A DNA stretch of 64,000 nt from Taenia hydatigena (GCA_036345935.2 JADWOT020000009.1:9443381-9507380); one strand, 5' to 3'. Counted from the stretch's first letter, positions 15,301-28,345 are shown. Made by a program: numbers and translations. The notes: generated by a model from the sequence alone, not told the origin.

Positions 15301-18300
15301 TAACACGAGCATAATTTTACGTATCCTACAGGGAATTAAGTGAAAACCTTGCCCGTGAGCAAGATCGTGTCAAATCGGCAAAAACGTCCCTATCCATTCC
15401 CAGTACAACACTATCAGCTTGTTTGTTCTGCTGCTGAGTCGTGTCAGATTGACTTGGTCTTCGACGCTTAAACAGCACAACCTGACGCGTGTAGACGTGG
15501 ATTTATATATAATCGCTGCCTTTGCGCACTTTTTAACTCCAATGTAGGCTGCCAAGTTAACGAGCTGTTAACTCTTTCAGAATACGAAATCTGGACCTCT
15601 ACGGAGTACTGACCAGTGTTCGCCCTCTCTCCTATGAAGGACAGCGCAACATCCAAGCAAGTGGAATGTGAGGAGAGGTGGGGAGGGATGGAGTAAAATA
15701 AATCGACAGACGGAATAACGGGGCAAGCTCGTGGGGAGAGGGAAAGAGAGCGCTAGAGATGGCCTGCCACCCATTCATACCATATGCCGCACGAGTAAAT
15801 CGAAAACTGGAAACACGAGTACAAATGGCCACTGAGCCGCAAGTATGTCTCTGCGTAGGAAGAATAATCATCCTTCGTCCCAGCACTGAACCACCGTTGA
15901 TCCCTTCCCTTACCTTTTCTTCCGTCACAATCACATTCATCGACGCAATCATGGCTTGGGTGTAGAAGACAGGAAAATAGCAAATATGCAAAGTGGAGGG
16001 GTAGGCTTTAAAATTAAGCCGCCCAGGTAAATTATTGTGCTCTGTTTCCACACAGTCAACCCGATGACAATTCCATTCCATGGAATCGAGATGAGACAAG
16101 CCGGTAGGTAAACGAGGAACATCGTCTAGCATAAATCAAAAAGCTTCTTTACGGAAGTAGGTTTATCGACAAAGCAGACAACGCGTTCCAATGAGGTAGT
16201 ACACGCACATTTAGCATGTACTACAGCTTAAGAACTACAGTTTGAAATAGTTGGGGCAGTGCATACTTCATGTTACGACGTAACTTGCGCCTGATGAGAG
16301 ATTGAGACTGCGATGTTTGTGATGTCTGAGATACTGAACTATTGCGCCGACGGTTCGACGATATGAAAACAGGACTGCGAATGAAACCCACTTATGCTTA
16401 AATGAACAAAATCACACAAGGATATGCTGAACCAAACATTCATTAACGTTACTAAAGAAATGTCGTTTCCATCTTAGTCAGGAGACCTTGGATTTTTCAA
16501 AATATTTGCTTGAAGGTTGAATAAATCGAAGGAGGAGATTACAGGCGGGGTATTCGCGGCCATCACTGCCTGAAATGTAACCCGCCACACTCATCACTCT
16601 AAATGCCACGCTGGGTTGGCAGAGACTCGACGCCTAAAAATTAAACCGATACAGAACCAACCAACTTTGGAATGACAAAAAGGGAGCGCTTGTAGCACAA
16701 ATTCCGGCCCACGTCCATCCCTAAATGCGCTAAATCGAATTAAGGTCTATTTATCCTCAAGGAGATAGGGTGGGAGGTAGGGCCGAAAAGCAAATTAAGA
16801 GTAATATTTACTATCATGTCACTCATGACCTTATGTCAATCACGCAAAGCCATGGGCAGAGAGGGGAAACATAGAGTGGGGTGCGGTGAACAAAAACCAG
16901 TTGCACTTGTAAATACACAGGCAGGTATCGTTTGGAAGCAACCGGGAGAGGTTTAACAGAATAATAACGAAACTGGGCGGAAGCGAAAATGGGTAAACGA
17001 ACGGAACTTAAATACTATTGATGCTGGATGTGATAATAATCACAGAGGGGAGAGCAAGGTAGAAGCCGAGCTCCAAACCTACTAATCAGGGGTGGTGTAA
17101 CGAAGCCTTTCGCTAGAGATACACTAGACAGGGGAGCAACTGGAGAGGCACTAAAATTCACATTGAAAATTGTTGCAAACAAAGCGAGTGAAATGAAGGT
17201 GAACATGCACCTCGAAAGTAAGCCATTCCAAACGTCTACGCCAGAGAGATAAGTTACGACAAGGGATGTTGGAACATGGAAATTTTGAGGGGATTTCAGA
17301 ACGATTGGAGTGGGAGAGATTAAAAAGGTAGAAAATAGGCTGGCATACATAAGAGGAGTCATGTGCATTCGAGAGGCCGTCAATTTCGGAGAGGGAATCG
17401 TACTGGCGCCCGAGGATACCGTAGATGCGTTCCCCAGGACCCTGCAAACTCCCCACCATACCACTGCTGTCGCGTCGGCGGAAACGCGAATCGCTGGAGT
17501 CGGCGGGAGTGGCGGTGATGCACGTACGCTTCTCGGAGTATTGCTGAACCCGATCAATGCGGTGGTGATGGGGATGGAGGTGGTTCAGATGCCCCAGCTT
17601 TCCGTCATCTGCTTCAGGAAATGAGGGTACTTATTTCTACACCTTAACAGAAACATCTTCAATGCAATCGTAATTCAGCTACACAGGTTCTTCATTCTCA
17701 CCGGTTTCGACCATCACCCTCGTGATAGGGCGTTCTGCTTAAGCTTGTAGCTCTACACCCTTCTCTTATGGCCATAGTGCATGACACTTTGACGAGCCCC
17801 AGCGCAATCTAAAAGGCGAATAATGGCGCCAAACTAAACACTGAGTGCTCTCTTAAATGACCTTCAGTAATAATGCCCACATATGTACGTCATGCTTGGC
17901 TCGGAACCAAATTTTTCATTTTATTATCGAGTATAATCTGCTGTTAACATCCTAAGAGTCTTGCAGTTGGGAAAACATCAGATATGCTACGAGCCAATGC
18001 GAGAAAAGGGCGCTTATGTCGTCTGATCACTTTCGCATCTGCTCGTTCCCTCTGACTCAACACATCATTATGCCTCAAATCAAAAATGCGGACTGCAACA
18101 GTTCTTAAACTTTGGCGCCTTTAAGGATGACCAAGCACATCCATCCAAGGTGGTCGACATTTGATAGTGAAATGTGAGATGATGACCAGTTTCTCCCCTT
18201 GCAAAGATTGAGTAGACAACTCGGTCTAGAACTACAAAAGAAGGAACAGTTAGCACTTAAGCACCTAGGAAGGGCACGAGGAAGCTGGATGACAGCAACG

Positions 18301-19885
18301 CATTACTAATACCGGTCTGTGTTAAGAGAACCATAGTCTCGAGGCTTGAATTCAACTCCTGCCGAATCGTGTTAATGCATTCCATCATCGTCTAGAGGAA
18401 AATGCACTCGATTCGACTTTCATTTGTTCACCCAGACTAAGTGACACTACCCATGACACAGTAACCAACTTGTGGAAGACGGCTACTAAACCACACGCAC
18501 ACAGTGTTTGGCACTTCATGGAACAAGAGTTCAACATTTTGGAGACAGAGCAGGCACTGTAATGGACCAAACAAATACTGACCGTCAACACCGATTACAA
18601 AGCAGTGCTACGGCTGCTTGCTCCATTCATAATGGAGTGGAACAAACAGCAGTGAAAACTGGTTCGTAATGCTGCAGATGGGAAGTAGTGTGGACAATTT
18701 ACTGATCTCCGCAAACGTCTATACAGAGGCCCACCTCAGGCGGTCCTTCATGCGAATCAAACAGGTAATGGGACGCCTTCGTGCACAAATGCAAGATAAA
18801 AATGTTGACAGAACAGCAGCAACTTAAATGCCAAATGACAGGCGACATTATGAAACCACGTCACATAAGCACATACACAGGATTGCAGCAAGCTCGTGAA
18901 CGGCTCCAATCACATTCGGTCGCATGATTGCATAAAATCGAAAAGGCTGCACACGACGATCGCTACCAGTGTCCACTCATTATTTATGCCTGCAACAAAG
19001 CGGTTAGCGCCCTTCTAACGAGGTCAAGAAGGCGGCGTCCGCCAAAATCGACAGTTTAAACTAAAAGATTGTCAGTCTGTTTCATTGAACCTTCCAATTA
19101 CCTCCCAACCCTCCCCTGCTCATCTGCCTAAAGCACATGGCGATTGACCAAACTAACGCTAGTCAAAGAGGAATGTGTACATAAACACTCATTCCTGGTG
19201 GAAACTAGTATTAATTACACTCTACAATCCCAGTAATCTTTCAGATAGCCCCGAGGAACCTCACGGTAAACTCGCACTATAGGCAAGTGGTATCGGTCAG
19301 TCTGCATTTCTGATGATGGCAATACAATGATGCTCACTTCTGACGCCTCGAGAGCAGCCAAGACAAAATATCCAGAGGAAGATGATGACTCACAGAGGTA
19401 TGGGTGAGTTTTTTTACGGGATGACGTGCCGTGGCGTAGTGGCATCGGTGAGGGAGGGGGCAGAGATTGACTTACGGGCACCGTTTTCGTCGATGAGATG
19501 GTTGGACGGCGGTGGTAATGGATACTGAGCGGGAGTGGACTGAACTGTGGGTTGCAGAGTCGCCAGCGGAACTCGCAAACTAGGGGTCCGGAGAATGAAG
19601 GCGGAACCGGCGGTCGGACCTAGGGAATCACCACCGCCGTCTTTATCCGCATTAGTAGGGCGGAAGTGAGGTTCCGGACATTCCAAGGCCATCGTCTCGT
19701 TAGCATACTCGAACTCCTCTTTCGTGACTTCTGTATGTGAAGGCGGATGGAAAATTGTGAGACTTTCACCACTTAACAGCGTGGATATGCTAACTCCTGA
19801 GGTAGCAGAGATTACTCCATTTTCAGTTTTGCCATATTTATGCAGGTTGGGAGAATCCAGAATGAATGACTCAGTATTTGAGGCA
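9388..19885 (-). CDS. Unknown multi-exon gene, low-complexity protein, 5' end unresolved
   Basis: I do not recognise the product. Five minus-strand exons join with matching phases: 19885-19476, 17608-17349, 14764-14605, 11860-11547 and 9522-9388 (stop TGA at 9390-9388). Each junction has GT donor and AG acceptor, for example GTAAGT after 19476 and GTGAGT after 11547. Together they encode about 425 residues. The protein is rich in Ser, Pro, Ala, His and Gln, with a His-rich patch (LHPHHH), a basic stretch (RKRQLERLQKR), a QQQQ run and a DDDD run. The C-terminus ends in TYTPLRP. No membrane segment or known catalytic motif is visible, so this may be a disordered cytoplasmic tail or a scaffold. 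The first listed exon starts in phase 2, so at least one upstream exon is missing from this model. All internal exons lie in segments of copy B that copy A lacks. Confidence 0.7.
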
Positions 19886-21690
19886 CTATCATGGGTAAGA
19901 TTTCAAGTATGCGAAATGAAAAACGCCACCACGCACCAAAAGACATCACTTTTAACCTGCCTTGAGAGTTCTTGATGCAGAAGAAGAATCTTTAGCCGCA
20001 CTAACCATCGGCTACGCAATCTGCAAGCCTGAGCTGCTAAGATGTAAGGTTTACTTAACAGTGCCGTTGGGCATGCACAAGCGCGCAAATTTACTGCTGC
20101 TCACAAGGCAGGAATAAAAAAGGCCCTTTTACCATTTTTTGTTTATCCAGTCGCAAAACAGCGTTGATTTGTAGTCCAATTGGGAATTAATCCAAGAGAG
20201 TAGGCTTCGAGAACACGTCAGTTTGAACTAAACTAGCCAATCAGCCTGACATGGCCCCTCAGATTAAAAACCAAAACATCCACTTGGTTCCATTAATCAG
20301 CAAACCTCAAACCTTGGTCACACCAAAGTGACAGTTTTTCCAGTTGCAACAATCACTAGTCGACCCTGTTTTCAGTATATTTTCCTACGATTGCTGTAGG
20401 GAAGGGGGGACAGAACGATTGAGGCAAAACAGTTTTGTAGCAGTGAATAAAGAAGGTCGTTTTGAACTGTGGCATAGCCTTAATATTTAAAGAACACGAC
20501 TAAGCTCAAGACAGGAAGTACATTGACCCCACATCACCTTATTTGACCAATGAACACAGGCACGTCTCACGTTTGGACGTGCCTTTTTATAAAGCCGGAA
20601 GGCGGTAACACGCTTGCTACAAGTCCATGCGTGAATCCGCCTTCAAAACGGAAAACGCCGGACATGTACAGAGAGTTGCCGCTATAAATCTAAACCCAGC
20701 ATTCATAACTATAGATTAAGGCCCTAGAAAGTCCAAAGTCATGGGCTTCACAGAGGTGGGTTGATTTTTTTGGCAACAATTTGACCTTGTACATCGAGAA
20801 AGGGAGGGTAAAAAGCCAGGAAAAAATGAAGCAAAAAGCCTTGGATACCGCAACACAAGTGGTAGGCAATGGATGAGGCGTGGCCCAGCCACACTATTAG
20901 CCACGTGGAAATCGTAATCATAAATAGTCCCCAAGTTCTGAGTTTGGTCAGCCATTTTTGGGAATGAGGGTAACGTAGTTCAAAACCGCAACTAATAGGG
21001 CATTACATGGATAAAAGCGACTAATGATGTACACACAAACAAGCCTATTACCAAAAAACCAAGCAGGTAATTGCTAATCGTCTGCCTCTTCATGTGGATT
21101 AAGTTCTATCAGTTTCACTCAGGCACTCACGGTTGGGAAGGATTGCCGTTTGAGCTTGAAAGTAGCCTCTGTGAAACAAGTCTTCCTATTTGACAAAATT
21201 TGATCGGATTCATCAAGTTGAGGAGGAGAGAAGGAGTGAAAGAGGGGAGGGAGATGAAGAAACCGAATGACCCAATTAGTGGTTCGATCAATCAACCCAT
21301 CGATCAATAAAAAGTGTCCTTCCCTGACACATGGGAGTCATCGAGATGCCGTTGATTTACAATTTACCAAGGCAAAAACACACATCAATTATTAAAAGAG
21401 AATTCGTTAGGACAGCCTATCACCCAGAAAATAGATCACTTTCCTTACTTTCAAAATAATGGACTAGGATGTCTGCCCACTAAAGTGGGGAGAGGGGACG
21501 GGGAATGGTGAAGTTAGGGTGGGAACGCACCGTCTTTTAGGATGTCGAAGCCGTGCTTTTTGCTCTCCTCGATTAGCATTTGACGAAACAGCTGAGTAGA
21601 CCGCGGCTCTGTCAGAACAAGGATGCATATCAATTAACGGGGGCATTTTAATGACAACCTCTATTTGCATCGAGAAAGCGACTGGTTAGG
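10378..21690. repeat. Segmental duplicate, copy B (host of the unknown gene)
   Basis: This is the longer partner of 1-7080. It carries four segments absent from copy A: about 11276-11880, 14510-15330, 15880-17980 and 19050-21105. Outside the exons of the minus-strand gene it appears to be intronic or upstream non-coding sequence. Open frames such as the 166-codon minus frame at 15632-16132 do not fit the exon phases and are not supported as genes. Confidence 0.7.
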
Positions 21691-22084
21691 TTAACAACGA
21701 CACATCTAAGCCGCATCATAACGGTGCGAAGTGAATAGATTAAATTGGTGAAATGTCACGTCAACTTACTCGGAACGTTCTTTGGAAATCGAAACTCGTA
21801 TTTAAACTTTTCTACCCGTGAAATGCTTGTGTTCGTCTCGCGGGTGAAGTATTCGATTAACTCGCGCCCGAAGAGTTCCGTTGAGGCAAAGCCCACAATG
21901 AGGACTTCCATGACCTTCGATGCTTTTTCGACCTAAGCAGACGATATTAACAGAAGATTCGCAAGGCAGCCAACTGTTGACCACTTAGACAAAAACCGTG
22001 AAGAATGCATGAAGGCTGTTGAATGAAGTGAATCCAAACTTCTAAAGACAGCTTCCGATTTAAACTGTTCTTAATGGATAGAGC

Positions 22085-22894
22085 CTAATTATAAGTGGAC
22101 AGAGCACAAAAAGAGCGGAAATGCTCGACCATGAAATGAAGAGAGCGAACGCTGCGAGCCAAGAGAAATAGTGTGTACCTTACCTTTTCAGGCGAATATG
22201 TACAACTAGGGAAAATGGACCCAGCTACGGACTTTGCTACAGCTTCGACAGACATCGCATTAACCTCAGTGTGGTAAATCATACGAAACCACGTCCCGAA
22301 GAGCAGAGTTAGCAGTTGCTGCACCATTTTTGGCTGTGATGTAATAATTCTAAATAGAGGAATGGTGTAAAAAGACAGAACAAAATAGATTTAAGACCTA
22401 ATATAGGTATAAAGTCGATGAACAGCCCGTGTGCAAAATTACGCCAGTCAAACAAATGAAAAATAACTTACGACTTCATTTGAGCGTTGCGGGCGTCAAT
22501 ATCAGGAATATCCAACGCTTCTATCAAGGCCTCTTCAGCTTCTTCACCAAGTATACCCCCTTCAACATGAAGTAGAAAACGTTTTGCTATATTTGCAAGC
22601 GTATAGAAGTTGTAATCCGTCCAGTTGATCAGCCGTCCCGACTCCAAGTCCGACACTATCTTTTTTATGGACTGAATGTTCCCTGGACGTCTGAAAAGGT
22701 CGGTAACGGCAACTCCCTCACGAGCAATGTACACAAGAAGGTCCTGCAGATTACGATACGCAAAAGTCATAAATTACCCTTAACTGGGAAGCAATGTTTG
22801 CGGATTTGAAGGCGTCGACAATTTTTACATTAAAGTGAACCTTCGTCGGTCTCCTTGTAACGCCATGCTTTCGACGTACGCATGACTTAATGTT
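22085..22894 (-). CDS. RhoGAP-domain protein (3' exons)
   Basis: This is probably a GTPase-activating protein that speeds GTP hydrolysis by a Rho-family GTPase in the cytosol. Three exons join in phase: 22894-22778, 22743-22472 and 22349-22085 (stop at the left end), giving about 217 residues. The second exon holds VTDLFRRPGN, matching the arginine-finger motif (family form GlFRxSG). The third holds an EAVAKSVAGSIF segment where family members have a conserved NLA..FAPxL motif. The end, RSLHFMVEHF, fits the closing helix of the fold. The intron between exons 1 and 2 is only 34 bp (22744-22777). A possible 32-bp intron after 22184 was not used, because reading through keeps the final helix. 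The 5' end is uncertain: the frame stays open upstream to about 23090. Spacing resembles ARHGAP19-type proteins, but I cannot assign a subfamily. Confidence 0.72.
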
Positions 22895-24347
22895 CTGTAA
22901 AATAGGCATCCGGAGAAGACAGGACACAGCACAGTCCCAATGTGACCACCCCGTATTTGAAACGTTGAAGGTAACCCCAGTTATCCAATTGCCACGCGGC
23001 ATATGTAACCAATTAAATTTAGCTATGATGACACGAAGATCATCTACATTAATTAATACAGAAAGCGCGTAAATTTTTGATACGAAAACCAAGATTGTAG
23101 ATTTTGCTACAATTTATCATGCACAAATTTCGGCATGTATAAAAACTTTAGATAGAGTTGCAACTCACCAATTAATGGCTTAGGATACTTGGAAAATTGG
23201 GTGATTTTGCAAGTTAACTATGTCTAAATGGCAAGAACCGTACAAGCGCCAAAACAAACGAATAGACGATTTCAACCCAAATATCATACGAAAATAGTAG
23301 TTTAACTGCGTTCTTAGGGCTTGAGGTGGCTAAAGTACATAGAATTCGTGACATATTAGACGACATCGACCTTTGATGAGCACGCTTATACCATAGTGCA
23401 TGTATCCTTTCAATAATCGCTACTAGGAGAAGCATGTCCTCATCCCTACTCGTATACCCGTTTAGAGGGCACTATGGTAAAACCGACGACGACAGTTTGT
23501 CTTAGCACACGCTAGTGTTCCCAGTATCCCTATGCCACTGTTGTTGCGGTAAAATTTTACTGCTCGTTATCATGGTTGAAGATTTAAGTGTAGCGTTAAT
23601 CGGGTTGGTACCAGTCTATTATGAGATCAATCCCAGGAGCTGCAAAGCATCGGTTTCATCAAAGCTTCAAACTAGTAGATCTCGAAATATTTTCTTCCTT
23701 ATGGAAGCGTTTTTGGTAAAGCAAAGTTTTACAATTGTATTTAGTAAAGAGATCCTACGGTAGACGTAGTCGTTGTAACGTTGATGGAGGCAGCGTATGC
23801 TTCCAGTCAGGGCGCAATTTATGTAATTCCTGCGCGATATGTCATTACAAGTTAGTTAAAAATATATTAGCATTGCGTGCATTTAAAACGCAGAAAAAGG
23901 TTTTTAAACAACGTTTTGCAACAGTTTTTAGTCTAAAAAAGGAGAAAATGCGTAATTGACTACGCGATGAAAAATAAACTATCAAAAGCTTTGAACTTCG
24001 CTTTAGTCAATAAAGGACTGAGAGTGTGTTACAGATCAGTAACCTCTTGTATCACATTCGTCAAGCATCGCAAATCCACGCTGGATATTGGTATAAAACG
24101 AATCCATCGACGCTTCGACGCATAATTCGGCGGCATAAAAACCGACTTCGGTATAATAGAGAACAAAAGATTTGCTACGATATTTGAGTTGTTTCTTCAC
24201 CGAACTTATGTGCAGACATCCTAGTAATATTTAAGAAATGGTTCTTGCATAAGCTCGTTATGATGCGCTAAGCTGTGTCTATAGAGCCTAAAGCACCTAA
24301 TTTATTCACTATGTGGCCCAAAGTATTGTTTATGGCTACTAACTTAG
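22895..24347. other. Intergenic region between divergent genes
   Basis: This lies between the 5' side of the minus-strand RhoGAP gene and the first recognised exon of the plus-strand coiled-coil gene. Upstream RhoGAP exons or promoter elements for both genes may be here. I could not identify a convincing further exon. The sequence is AT-rich and the open frames are short. Confidence 0.4.
24346..24347 (+). promoter_or_regulatory. Splice acceptor opening the coiled-coil gene (cis or SL)
   Basis: The AG at 24346-24347 follows a CTAAC branch-like motif. Directly before the exon, in its reading frame, stands a TAG stop, so translation cannot come from upstream in continuous DNA. The exon opens in phase 0 with AAA AAA CTA. 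That is compatible either with an unseen upstream exon or with a flatworm spliced leader whose 3' AUG would supply the start. Confidence 0.45.
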
Positions 24348-27300
24348 AAAAAACTAAGTGAACTTGCAACATACCTTGAACGTGAATTGGATTCAAAGCC
24401 TAATTATGAGCACCAGCGTGACAGTGCAAAAACTTATACGCTGCATCAACGGCTTTCCGTCGGCTCTACGAGTGCCAAGTCCACAGAAGGCGCGTTCGTG
24501 CATCGCTCGTCTGCTGATAAGAAAACAAAGCGTTCAACTAAAAAATCCACTTTTGCAAACGGAAATACGCGTCAGAGTCTATTCCCGGTTACATCGGCTT
24601 GCGAGACGAATTTGAATGCAACCACTTATGTAGGTTTCTTGTTCCTTTAACTTCTTAATTAGGTACAAGCCTTATTAAATCTTATTAACTTACCTAAACT
24701 GCCATCCCTAAGTGGTTACGTTGTTATTCAAATCAATTCAGACATAAAATGCAGTCTTTGTCAGAATGCTCAAACCTCACATGATCGCGATAGCTAAAAT
24801 GCGAGTTAACTAAATGAAGGCTAACTTTTAATTTTAGGGAGTTGTGAATACCTGTACAAATACGGATTTTCCAAAGACAAGTGATGCCAGCTGTCAAGTT
24901 GGTTTTCCAAACATGGAAAAAGAATTTGATGTGTTGGTGAGTAATTCTTGGAATTCGACACAAGTATCAGGCTATGATGTAACGATTTGTGCCGTGCGGC
25001 GCATTCATTTGTGTTTTATTTTACAGAAAATGCAAACTTCTGAGCTCTTAGAGAAATGTCGTGTGCTCGAAAATGAATTATCTCACACCACCGATGAAAA
25101 TTACAGATTGACCGAAAAAAGACAGAAAACAATCAGTATTGTATCAAAAATACATGATGGGGTCACAGCCGAGAAGATCAGGCAAGTATACCCGAAAGTA
25201 AATTAAGACTCTGATTTGCATAGACAAAGCTGAGATGGATGGGCTGTCTCTCAGCCATATGGGGCCTGTTGCACATTAGTCTTCCCCTTCCTCCACCAAT
25301 CCATCCACGTTTAATTAAGGATAAGGGCTAGCCAAAACGTGAATGTGGTATTTCCTCACTTCACCATTTGCAAACGCAACAACTGTAGTTTGTCTGATGG
25401 CGCTGTACACAAATTTTATTTTGCAACTATCTTGCCTACCTTATTTTTATCTTCGTATCCTTTAAGGCTGCGTTCTATGCGCGAAGGTGTCAAACTAGGA
25501 TTGGATGAGTTTATGATAGATTTGGTCCGTTTGAAAGGCGAACAAGAGCACTTTATAGAAGAAGTAAAGAATGCGTTTGCTGAATTGATTAAGATTAAGT
25601 CAACACAGATAAAGAACCTCCAAAATGAGGTAAGTTATTTGGGATGTGAGTAGCTTCTCACTCGGTTTTCATTTATGCACAAAACCATTAAGAGCATAAG
25701 TTACATTTGGTTACCCACCACGCATTTTATTACTATGCAACTCTATGAACTATGAAGCACTATCCTTTACGCTTACTACATTCTGAAACTGCAGCTAAAA
25801 CTGGCTAAGGAAAAGGCAAAGGAGGACGTACTCGAGAAGACCCTATTGGAAAATCAGTCTGTGGTGATTGATGACTTGACAGCTGAAGTGGAATCCCTCA
25901 GGGTATTGTATTCCGAATTTGAAAGTAACATAAGTCCTTTTATTTATGGAGAAATCGATGTTGTTGCCTCACAAACTTTCTACCAGGTACGAAATACCAC
26001 AAAAACAATAGCAACATGGAACTTTAAGTAGATTGGAAGTATTGGCGATTGTACTCCTAGAATGTGGCGTTTTGGAATAGGGGATGCATTTTATTACCAA
26101 TAACTCTTGCAATTCCCATTTTGGTACGGAAAAGATCAAGTGGCCACCACGATGTTGCCTATGCAAGCTTTGCAATGAAAAGCGTGTTCAAGCTTCTTAA
26201 TTCACATTGCTATCCACCTGAGTAATTTGCAATGCCTACCAAGTCATTTCTGAGGCACTTTGAGCATCCTGCTCTTCGTTTACCCGAAGTTTAATCACCG
26301 AAAATTCACTTTAGAATAGAATCATAATCAACATGGAGAATGGCATAAAGCCGCATGGTGATAGAGGATGTATACTACGCGAACAACAAAATAACACATT
26401 TTCTTTCTGCATTGGGTCTATTTTTGGGTAAATAGGTGGGTCTCTGAACTAGCGTTCTTGGTATCCTAACAGACCACGAATACAGACCTCGAGAATGAAC
26501 TGAAGAGAGTCAACTTTGCCCACGCGGAGGAGACGAGACGCCTGTGCGGCAAAATGGCCACGATGGAACGCAACTTCACAGGGAGAATCACTTGCCTCGA
26601 GCGACAAGTGGATGAGGGGCGTGAAACAGAGAAAGTTAATGTCCATTTCAAGGATATTGCACAGGTACCTTTTGAGCATAAGCATTCACACTTCGCAATC
26701 CTTTGTTTTTCTTCGCGAATAAAAGCGTTATTAAGTTACCTCCTGTAAATAACTCATAAAGTATGCTGGAAAGCGGTCCATTCTTGGAAGAGGCTGCTCG
26801 TTTTGGGTGTAACTACTCAATGATTGAGGATACATTTGTGGCTTCAGATAGTGGAGGACTTGAAAACAGTAAAATTGGATGTGGAAACTCAACAGAATTT
26901 CTTCAAAGAGGCCGTTACACAAATGCAAAGCAGACATGAAGACGCACTGCGCCAATTGGAAGAGAATTATCAAAATTCAACGAAGGTGAGCAAGATTTGT
27001 ACACACCCTCTCATATGGGACAAAACAGGAGAGTATAAGCTCAAAAGCATTTTTGTACGGAAAGAAATGAATTTCGAGAATTCTTTCCGTCAAGAAATCA
27101 ATTAAGACTGTTCGACAAAATTTTGAGTTGCATGATCACTTCGTTGCATAATCAGTTTGAGGGTCAAGAGATCGTGTCCTGTCAGTCTCCGAAAACCAAA
27201 ACCACAATGGGCTTTTATTTACGTGTTTTTGATGCAGGACTTGTTCAAGGTGATCCAGGAGGAGGACCAGCGAATGTGCAGATTGAGAGAGGAATTGGGA

Positions 27301-28345
27301 CTTTGTGATGACTTGGAGAATAAGTGGAGGGAGCGGATCAAGGACAGCCTTTTAGGAGATGTGGATGAAAGCGTACTCGCGACAGAGGTTCGGTGTCAGC
27401 TAGAGGAGACCATCAGGGCTCTTCACGCCACGGTAAGTTGCGTTAATTTGGCATGGCAGCTACTTTCCTCCAACTTTGAAGCGTCACGTTTGCAGTTACG
27501 AGGCGTTGTGACAGAACGTGTGATTTACTTAAGTGGTTAGAAATGTGCAGACAAATTGGAAGCAATCACTATTTGAAGTATCTTCGCCTTGCGACACGCA
27601 TGTTCGAACATTCTCATTCTATGCATGGTGGGAAAATTTAAACTATTGTGCGGAAATGCAGACTTGCTACGAGGGAAATCATTAGTAAATAGTGGATGTG
27701 ATTGGGAGAATTGCATTACATACAGAATCCGGCTAGAGCGGCGGAAAATATTTGTGTGTGGCTGTCTGCATCACTTCAAATACCATGTGGGTCCATGTCA
27801 TTACCCTGTTTCGAAGTTAGCAGCCAGAGCAACCCAGACATACGCGAAATGAATTAGCCGGTACTGAGTTTTGTAGTTACTCGCAGCCTCATTCCCACCA
27901 TTTGATCAACTTAAATGTACTAGAAATCCCCATGTAGTCAATGTAGATTCACAAAAGAAGTCCCCTAGCAGAGACGCGTTCACATCCACTCTGCGCCTCA
28001 CTTGGGTAGATCACATAAAGCACCGAAATGTTCCACACGGGCAACACTAATGAATGCCATGTTTCCAACTATCTTTAGAAGCCGAAGAAAACTTTTAGCA
28101 GGAAATTGGTTTTTAATTTACTACTACCGCTGAAATCTCTGATGCGAGAGAAACCGCAAATGCGGCTTGCCACTCACACCTAATTTACGTTTCTCACCAA
28201 GGTCAAAACGCTAAAGAGACGATCAACGACACTAGAAAAGGAGAATATGAAACTCCAAGCACTCTTGCTAAGGCGCGGCGAGAAGTTCAACTCGACAAAC
28301 AAAAGCTACCGTCCCAACGTATCAGACGACTATAGCGCACTCTAG
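24348..28345 (+). CDS. Coiled-coil protein of unknown function, nine exons
   Basis: Exons: 24348-24629, 24838-24936, 25027-25181, 25467-25629, 25795-25986, 26473-26664, 26848-26985, 27238-27432 and 28202-28345 (TAG at 28343-28345). All phases agree, giving about 519 residues. From about residue 130 onward the protein is dominated by charged heptad-like sequence (for example LLEKCRVLENELSH, then KTLKRRSTTLEKENMKLQAL near the C-terminus), typical of long parallel coiled coils in cytoskeletal, centrosomal or kinetochore proteins. The N-terminal 90 residues are Ser/Thr/Lys-rich and not coiled. No motor, kinase or other catalytic domain is visible. Exon 3 to exon 4 uses a GC-AG intron. The 3' end converges on BOLA3, about 215 bp away. 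The start is uncertain: either SL-supplied Met just before residue 1, or a missing upstream exon. Confidence 0.75.
25182..25466 (+). other. Non-canonical GC-AG intron
   Basis: The upstream exon ends ...ATC AG and the intron starts GCAAGT, the strong consensus for a GC donor. The acceptor is AG at 25465-25466. Only this junction keeps the downstream reading frame (Arg-Leu-Arg-Ser-Met). The nearby GT at 25186 would put the next exon out of frame. Confidence 0.7.
27433..28201 (+). other. Long intron of the coiled-coil gene
   Basis: This is the largest intron of the gene (769 bp), bounded by GTAAGT and an AG at 28200-28201. An extra small in-phase exon cannot be excluded. None was recognised. 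Confidence 0.5.

Noticed and set aside
15632..16132. 166-codon minus-strand frame, the longest uninterrupted frame in the first 17 kb
   Set aside because: It lies in an intron of the unknown gene, crosses a block shared with copy A where the frame is not conserved, and has no domain signature.
20716..20955. Minus-strand ATG frame that might be a first exon of the unknown gene
   Set aside because: No donor in the needed phase joins it to the exon ending at 19885, and the composition is not like the other exons.
22895..23092. Open frame continuing upstream of the first RhoGAP exon
   Set aside because: A good acceptor (TTTTACAG) stands at 22895-22902 and the upstream sequence does not resemble the family. 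It is treated as intron, though an extended exon is possible.
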